A stretch of DNA of 64,000 nt, from NCBI RefSeq assembly GCF_003635165.1, contig NZ_ML058597.1, positions 868,001-932,000 of the forward strand, written 5' to 3'. This document shows positions 59,624 through 64,000 of this stretch, piece by piece. Source of the stretch: Burkholderia sp. Nafp2/4-1b. GTDB taxonomy: Bacteria; Pseudomonadota; Gammaproteobacteria; Burkholderiales; Burkholderiaceae. The notes under the pieces were generated by a model. The model ran no database searches, was not told the DNA's origin, and was given only the letters and a program-made list of their open reading frames with translations. Each line of letters opens with the position of its first letter. Position 1 is the first letter of the stretch. A program made the position numbers and the translations under genes.

Positions 59624-61807
59624 ATGAAGCCACAACCTGCGATCGAGCGACCTTCCATCGAACCGGCACGATGGAGAACCTGGCTCGATCCGCTCGGCGA
59701 TGCCGCGCGCGACTGGGCCGTGAGCGACGGGCTGATCTGGCTCCACCTCGCCAAGACCGTGCTGGCCGCGCTGCTCGCGATGGGCATCGCGATGCGGCTC
59801 GAGATGTCGCAGCCGCGCACCGCGATGACGACGGTGTTCGTGCTGATGCAGCCGCTGTCGGGGATGGTGTTCGCGAAGAGCTTCTACCGCGTGCTCGGCA
59901 CGGCGGCCGGGCTCGTCGCCGCGCTCGCGCTCGGCGGGCTGTTCGCGCAGCAGCCGGAGCTGTACATGGCCGGCATCACGCTGTGGATCGGCACCTGCAT
60001 CGCGCTCGCGGTGCGCAACCGCCACTTCCGCTGGTACGGGTTCGTGCTCGCCGGCTACACGGCCGCGCTGATCGGCCTGCCCGCGGTGATGACGCCGCAG
60101 ACGCTGTTCCAGTCCGCGCTCACGCGCGCAGCCGAAGTCGCGCTGGGCATCGCGTGCTCCGGCGCGGTCAGCGCGCTGATCCTGCCGCTCAGCTCCGCGA
60201 AGGCGCTGATGCGCTCGCTGACCGCCCGCCATGTGAAGTTCCCGGCCTTCGCGGCCGGCGCGCTGTCGGGCGATCTCGCACGCGGCGAATTCGAACGGCG
60301 CTTCGCCGATTTCGTCGACGAGATCGTCGGCTTCGAGGCCAATCGCGCGTTCGCGTCGTTCGAGGATCCGCACATTCGCGCGCGCAGCCGCCGGCTCGCG
60401 CGGCTGAACAGCGAATTCATGAACGCATGCACGCGCCTGCATGCACTGCACCAGCTCATCAAGCGCCTGCGCGCGAACCGCTCGGACGCCGTGCTCGATG
60501 CGCTCGCGCCGCACGTCGACGGGCTCGCGCAGCGGATCGCCGCGTTGCGCGACGAGCGGCAGCGCGGAATCGCGTCGACGACCGGCGCGGTGCTCGAACT
60601 GCGCCGCTTTCACGACGCATTGCCGAAGGCCGCGCGCGCGTCGCGCCGTGCGATCGAAGAGCATGCGGCCGGCGGCCTGCTCGATTTCGATACCGCGATC
60701 GAGCTGATGTACCGCTTCATCGGCGAGTACGTCGGTTATGCCGATACCTGCGCGTCGCTCGACCGCGACGATCACGCGTTCGAACGCTCGGTCACGCGTT
60801 ACGCGGTGAAGACCAATTCGTTCTTCGTCGGCTTCGCATTCCTGCGCACGCTGGTCGCCGTCGGCGCGATGAGCGCGTTCTGGATCGCGTCGGAATGGCC
60901 GAGCGGCTCGCTCGCCGTGATCGCCACCGCGATCGCGTGCGCACTGAGCTCGACGTCGCCGCGCGCGCCGAAGTTCGTCGCGCAGATGGCCGTCGGCGCG
61001 GCATTCGCGACGGCCGTCGGCTACATGTTCCTGTGCTACGTGTATCCGAACATCGACGGCTTTCCGCTGCTGTGCGCGGCGCTCGCGCCGGTGCTCGGCC
61101 TCGGCGCGTTTCTCGCGATGCGGCCGGGCCTGTCCGGCTACGGAATCGGCTTCGCGGTGTTCTTCTGCCTGCTCGCGGGGCCCGACAATGCGATCGCCTA
61201 TACGCCCGAGGTGCTGATCAACAACGGTTTTGCCGTCGTCGTCGCGATGCTCGCCTGCTCGATCGTGTTCGCGGTGGTGTTTCCCACCCACATGCCATGG
61301 CTCACGTCGCGCATCGCGCACGACCTGCGCCGTCAGATCACCGTCGCCTGCGAAGGCGCACGCGACGGCCTCGCCGCACGCTTTCAGTCGAGCACGCACG
61401 ACCTGATGGCGCAGTTGCGCACGCTGCTCGTCAAGCGCACGCGGCAGCATCGCGACGCGCTGCGCTGGATGCTGTCGACGCTCGAAGTCGGCCATGCGGT
61501 GATCGACCTGCGCGACGAACTGCACGATTTCCGCGAATCGAAACCGCCGCAGACGCTGCGCTGGACCGCGTCGATCGATGCGGTGCTGCGCGAGCTGCCG
61601 CGCTTCTTCGACGATCCGACGCCCGTGCGCCACGCGCGCACGCTGAAATCGGTGAACCTGGCGATCCGCGCCGCGCAGCATGCGCTGCACGAGTGGTACG
61701 CGGTACCCGATGCGCGCCACCGGATGCAGCGCATCGTCGGCTGCCTGCACTTCATCCGCAGCGCGCTGCTCGACAAGGATGCGCCGTTCAATCGTCACCG
61801 TCATTGA
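59624..61807 (+). CDS. FUSC-family inner-membrane transporter, AaeB-like
   Basis: A 727-residue protein of the FUSC / aromatic-acid-exporter family. The layout is two membrane blocks (about 35-190 and 405-555), each followed by a soluble domain: LAKTVLAALLAMGIAMRLEM, GTAAGLVAALALGGLFA, then RTLVAVGAMSAFWIA and LAMRPGLSGYGIGFAVFFCL. AaeB exports p-hydroxybenzoate with AaeA. No DUF1656 (AaeX) or HlyD (AaeA) genes follow here. ATG 59624 is chosen over 59489, whose leader is basic and unlike the family. Confidence 0.88.
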   Translation: MKPQPAIERPSIEPARWRTWLDPLGDAARDWAVSDGLIWLHLAKTVLAALLAMGIAMRLEMSQPRTAMTTVFVLMQPLSGMVFAKSFYRVLGTAAGLVAALALGGLFAQQPELYMAGITLWIGTCIALAVRNRHFRWYGFVLAGYTAALIGLPAVMTPQTLFQSALTRAAEVALGIACSGAVSALILPLSSAKALMRSLTARHVKFPAFAAGALSGDLARGEFERRFADFVDEIVGFEANRAFASFEDPHIRARSRRLARLNSEFMNACTRLHALHQLIKRLRANRSDAVLDALAPHVDGLAQRIAALRDERQRGIASTTGAVLELRRFHDALPKAARASRRAIEEHAAGGLLDFDTAIELMYRFIGEYVGYADTCASLDRDDHAFERSVTRYAVKTNSFFVGFAFLRTLVAVGAMSAFWIASEWPSGSLAVIATAIACALSSTSPRAPKFVAQMAVGAAFATAVGYMFLCYVYPNIDGFPLLCAALAPVLGLGAFLAMRPGLSGYGIGFAVFFCLLAGPDNAIAYTPEVLINNGFAVVVAMLACSIVFAVVFPTHMPWLTSRIAHDLRRQITVACEGARDGLAARFQSSTHDLMAQLRTLLVKRTRQHRDALRWMLSTLEVGHAVIDLRDELHDFRESKPPQTLRWTASIDAVLRELPRFFDDPTPVRHARTLKSVNLAIRAAQHALHEWYAVPDARHRMQRIVGCLHFIRSALLDKDAPFNRHRH

Positions 61808-61965
61808 CCGCCGACGGCGCATCGGCCGGGATCGATGCGCACGCAACGTCATCCTTGTGTCGATTGGAAATAAGCTCTGCACCCGCGGCGATTAATCTTC
61901 AGGCAGCGCGAGCCTATAGTTTCCTCACTGCCAGCGAGACTGGCACTGACCCAGGAGAAACCGAA

Positions 61966-62178
61966 ATGAAGCCGCTGCACCTCGCCCTCGCTGCCCTGTC
62001 GCTCACCGCCGCTGTCGCGCACGCGCAGCCCGCGCCGGCCGACCGCGCGCAGCAACCGGCGAACCGCGCCGAAGCCGTCCAGGCAGCCGGCCGCGTCGAT
62101 GGTGCGCCATCGAAACAGGAAGAGCCGAACGCGTGCGTCGGCCCCGTCAGCTTCTGCAACGTCTACTTCGGCAGCTGA
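61966..62178 (+). CDS. Small secreted protein with CVGPVSFCNVYFGS tail
   Basis: A 70-residue protein. The signal peptide is residues 1-20 (LHLALAALSLTAAVAHAQ). The mature part is Ala/Gln/Pro-rich with a tail holding two Cys seven apart (ACVGPVSFCNVYFGS) that could form a disulfide. No domain is recognised. AGGAG lies 8 bases before the ATG. Its genomic setting beside a FUSC gene and a peptidase offers no function. Confidence 0.7.
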   Translation: MKPLHLALAALSLTAAVAHAQPAPADRAQQPANRAEAVQAAGRVDGAPSKQEEPNACVGPVSFCNVYFGS

Positions 62179-62295
62179 GCATGACGCCGCGTCGTCCCGG
62201 CCACTTCGGCCGCGCGCGCATCGCACGCATCGCACTGATGGCATGCACGTGCGCACGACGCGCCGGCCGGTCGCCGCAACGGCACTGCCCGCCAC

Positions 62296-62315
62296 GCCGC
62301 TTCGATTGAAGCGGC
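62296..62315. terminator. Convergent hairpin
   Basis: GCCGCTTC, loop GATT, GAAGCGGC: a perfect 8-bp stem between the ends of the small secreted protein gene and the peptidase gene. It lacks a T-run. Confidence 0.45.
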
Positions 62316-62325
62316 GCATGCCGCT

Positions 62326-63435
62326 TCAGGCGCCGCGCCCCGGCCGCCAGCCCACTTCGCGCAACGCATCCAGCAGTCGCGCCTGCCCCAGCCCTTCGAC
62401 TCGCGCGCCGCGCGATGCGACGTCGCTTCCCGCGACCAGCGCGTTCACGATCGCTTCCTCCACCGCTTCCGCCGCCGCGACGAACAGTGCGGAGATATGG
62501 TCGTTGTTGACCATCTTCACGTCGGTCGTCGGTGCGCCCTTGCTGCCGTAGTTCGCGGCCGGCAATCCGTGGTTGCCGGTGGCGAATGCCAGGAAGATGT
62601 CGCCGCTCGAATCCTCGGTGCCGCCGCCGACGCGTGCCAGCCCGACGCTCGCACGCTGCGCGAGGCGCGTGCACTGATGCGGCAGCAGCGGCGCGTCGGT
62701 CGCGATCGTCACGACGATCGAACCCATCCCGGCCTCGCCTTGCGCAGCGGGCGCGCGAAACGGCGAATGCACGTGCCGCAGCACGTCGCCGACCGGATAG
62801 CCGGCCACGCGCAGCATCTCGCGCACGCCGTAGTTCGCCTGCACGAGCGCACCGACGGTCCAGCCGCCCGCATCGGCCGCGACCGCCCGCGACGCGGTGC
62901 CGATGCCGCCCTTGAACTCGTGGCAGATCATCCCCGTGCCGCCGCCGACGCTACCTTCGGCAACCGGCCCCGACTGCGCGGCGGCAAGCGCACGCTGCAC
63001 GTGAGCGGCGTTCACGTGCTGCCCCCAGATGTCGTTCAGCAGTCCGTCGTAGGTTTCCATCACGACCGGCATGCACCAGTACACGCGGCCGGCCGCCGCT
63101 TCGCGCTCGTTCGCGATGAGCGCATCGCGCACCGCGCCCACGCTGTGCGTGTTCGTATAGGCGATCGGCGTCGTCAGCAGGCCGGCTTCGCGGATCCATT
63201 CGAGCCCGGTCGCGTCGCCGTTGCCGTTCAGCACATGGACGCCCGCGAAACACGGCGAATCGTGCGCGGCGCCCGCGCGCGGCTCGATCACGGTGACGCC
63301 GGTGTTGATCGACGCGTCGCCGTTCTCGACGTTCAGCGTGCAATGTCCGACCCGCACGCCCGGTACGTCCGTGATCGCGTTGAAGCGGCCCGGCGTGCCG
63401 AGTCCGATGCGGATGCCGAGATCCCTCGTGCGCAT
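62326..63435 (-). CDS. P1 (S58) family peptidase, DmpA/BapA-like aminopeptidase
   Basis: A 369-residue self-processing N-terminal-nucleophile enzyme. The autocleavage site is Gly238-Ser239 in AGMGS-IVVTIATDAPLLP; Ser239 becomes the beta-subunit nucleophile, as Ser250 in DmpA. Supporting motifs are GVRVGHCTLN, GLLTTPIAYTNTHSVG and GGTGMICHEFKGGIGTASR. Members cut L- or D-amino acid amides and beta-peptides. GGAGG lies 9 bases before ATG 63435. The permease tail (63500-64000) is upstream on the same strand and may supply its substrate. Confidence 0.93.
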   Translation of the reverse strand: MRTRDLGIRIGLGTPGRFNAITDVPGVRVGHCTLNVENGDASINTGVTVIEPRAGAAHDSPCFAGVHVLNGNGDATGLEWIREAGLLTTPIAYTNTHSVGAVRDALIANEREAAAGRVYWCMPVVMETYDGLLNDIWGQHVNAAHVQRALAAAQSGPVAEGSVGGGTGMICHEFKGGIGTASRAVAADAGGWTVGALVQANYGVREMLRVAGYPVGDVLRHVHSPFRAPAAQGEAGMGSIVVTIATDAPLLPHQCTRLAQRASVGLARVGGGTEDSSGDIFLAFATGNHGLPAANYGSKGAPTTDVKMVNNDHISALFVAAAEAVEEAIVNALVAGSDVASRGARVEGLGQARLLDALREVGWRPGRGA

Positions 63436-63499
63436 GATGCAATTCCTCCGGTCTTTCAATGGTTCGGTGTTTCGGTATGACACGATGTCGAGGCAGCGT

Positions 63500-64000
63500 T
63501 CAAAGCGAGCGGAACGCTTCGCTGTGGCGCGCCCACACCGCATACATCGCGAGCGCGGCCGCGAGCAGCGCGCCGATGATGATCAGGTCGGTCGGCTTCG
63601 TCGCCGTCGCGAGCGTCGTATAGAGCGTGTACGCGGCACCGGCGACCGCGACGAGCGGCGTCACGGGCCACAGCGGCATCCGGTAATGATGCTCGACGTC
63701 GCGGCGCACGAACCGGCTCGCGAGCGCGGCCAGCCCGACGACCAGGTAGATCAGCAGCAGCAGGTCGACCGTGAAGGCGGTCAGCTCGTCCAGGCTCGAC
63801 ACGAACACCAGGCCCGACGACGGCACGGCCAGCGCGAGCGTCGCGAGCCACGGTGATTCGAGGCGCGGATGAATCGTCGAGAACGCGCGGTTGCAGGTGC
63901 GCGACCAGAGCGCATGCCGGCCGCTGCTGTACAGCAGGCGCCCCATCGTGATCACGATCGCGATGATCGCGTTGAACACCGACAGGAAGATCCCGCCGCT
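63500..64000 (-). CDS. APC-family amino acid permease (5' truncated by window)
   Basis: Only the last 166 residues lie in the window; the frame is open at 64000. Four or more spans remain: FNAIIAIVITMGRLLYSSG, SPWLATLALAVPSSGLVFVS, DLLLLIYLVVGLAALAS and PLVAVAGAAYTLYTTLA, with the C-terminal helix IIIGALLAAALAMYAVWA. The RLLYSSGRHALWSRTCNRAF phrase fits APC superfamily helix 9-10 junctions. It ends 64 bases before the P1 peptidase gene on the same strand, so uptake of amino acids or peptide amides linked to the peptidase is plausible. Confidence 0.85.
   Translation of the reverse strand, partial: SGGIFLSVFNAIIAIVITMGRLLYSSGRHALWSRTCNRAFSTIHPRLESPWLATLALAVPSSGLVFVSSLDELTAFTVDLLLLIYLVVGLAALASRFVRRDVEHHYRMPLWPVTPLVAVAGAAYTLYTTLATATKPTDLIIIGALLAAALAMYAVWARHSEAFRSL

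Overview
The window is high-GC DNA whose closest look-alikes, from memory of family sequences, are Burkholderia (Burkholderia cepacia complex or a near relative), probably a secondary replicon. Supporting points are the GC-rich third codon positions, the GAGG/AGGAG ribosome binding sites, the small exported DUF4148 proteins, the type-4 porin, and a dense set of LysR/IclR/GntR/Lrp regulators. No rRNA, tRNA, insertion sequence or CRISPR array was seen. Both ends cut genes (a flavin oxidoreductase at the left, an amino acid permease at the right).

Left part (1-10.4 kb): an oxidoreductase tail, 4-hydroxyphenylpyruvate dioxygenase, a MurA paralogue, a SnoaL-like protein, an orphan AbrB/MazE antitoxin and an IclR regulator. 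Next comes a two-gene FAN1 nuclease / iron-sulfur helicase operon with a perfect LexA box at its start, then a MipA/OmpV outer-membrane protein.

10.6-31.4 kb is a stress and signalling block. It holds many small proteins (CBS, PRC-barrel, DUF4142, glycine-zipper, BON), a hybrid histidine kinase facing a sigma-54 activator, an amino-acid-type chemoreceptor and two universal stress proteins. It also holds a DedA-rhodanese fusion, a CHASE/PAS kinase with its NarL-type regulator, an LprI-like protein, DUF4148 and a PilZ protein. FNR-type dyads lie upstream of one Usp gene (perfect) and the other (one mismatch). A third, perfect dyad lies at 41 kb near the FNR gene itself, suggesting an oxygen-linked regulon resembling the low-oxygen-activated locus known in B. 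cenocepacia.

31.4-46 kb: a class A penicillin-binding protein, then a trans-3-hydroxy-L-proline module (dehydratase with Cys/Thr signature, periplasmic binding protein, GntR regulator, pyrroline-2-carboxylate reductase-like enzyme). A receiver protein and FNR follow, with an HPF-like/DUF1488 group and a DUF488 protein. Then come an aromatic aminotransferase and permease facing an Lrp regulator, and a Tae4-type T6SS amidase overlapping a small membrane protein that is a candidate immunity partner.

46-64 kb: an EamA transporter, an AcpA-type phosphoesterase lipoprotein beside a di-haem peroxidase, and a methyltransferase whose 5' end has been replaced by a hipBA toxin-antitoxin cassette. A ClC channel, cytosine deaminase, VOC protein, porin, DUF4148, LysR/FUSC pair, small secreted protein, P1 (DmpA-type) peptidase and permease tail complete the window.
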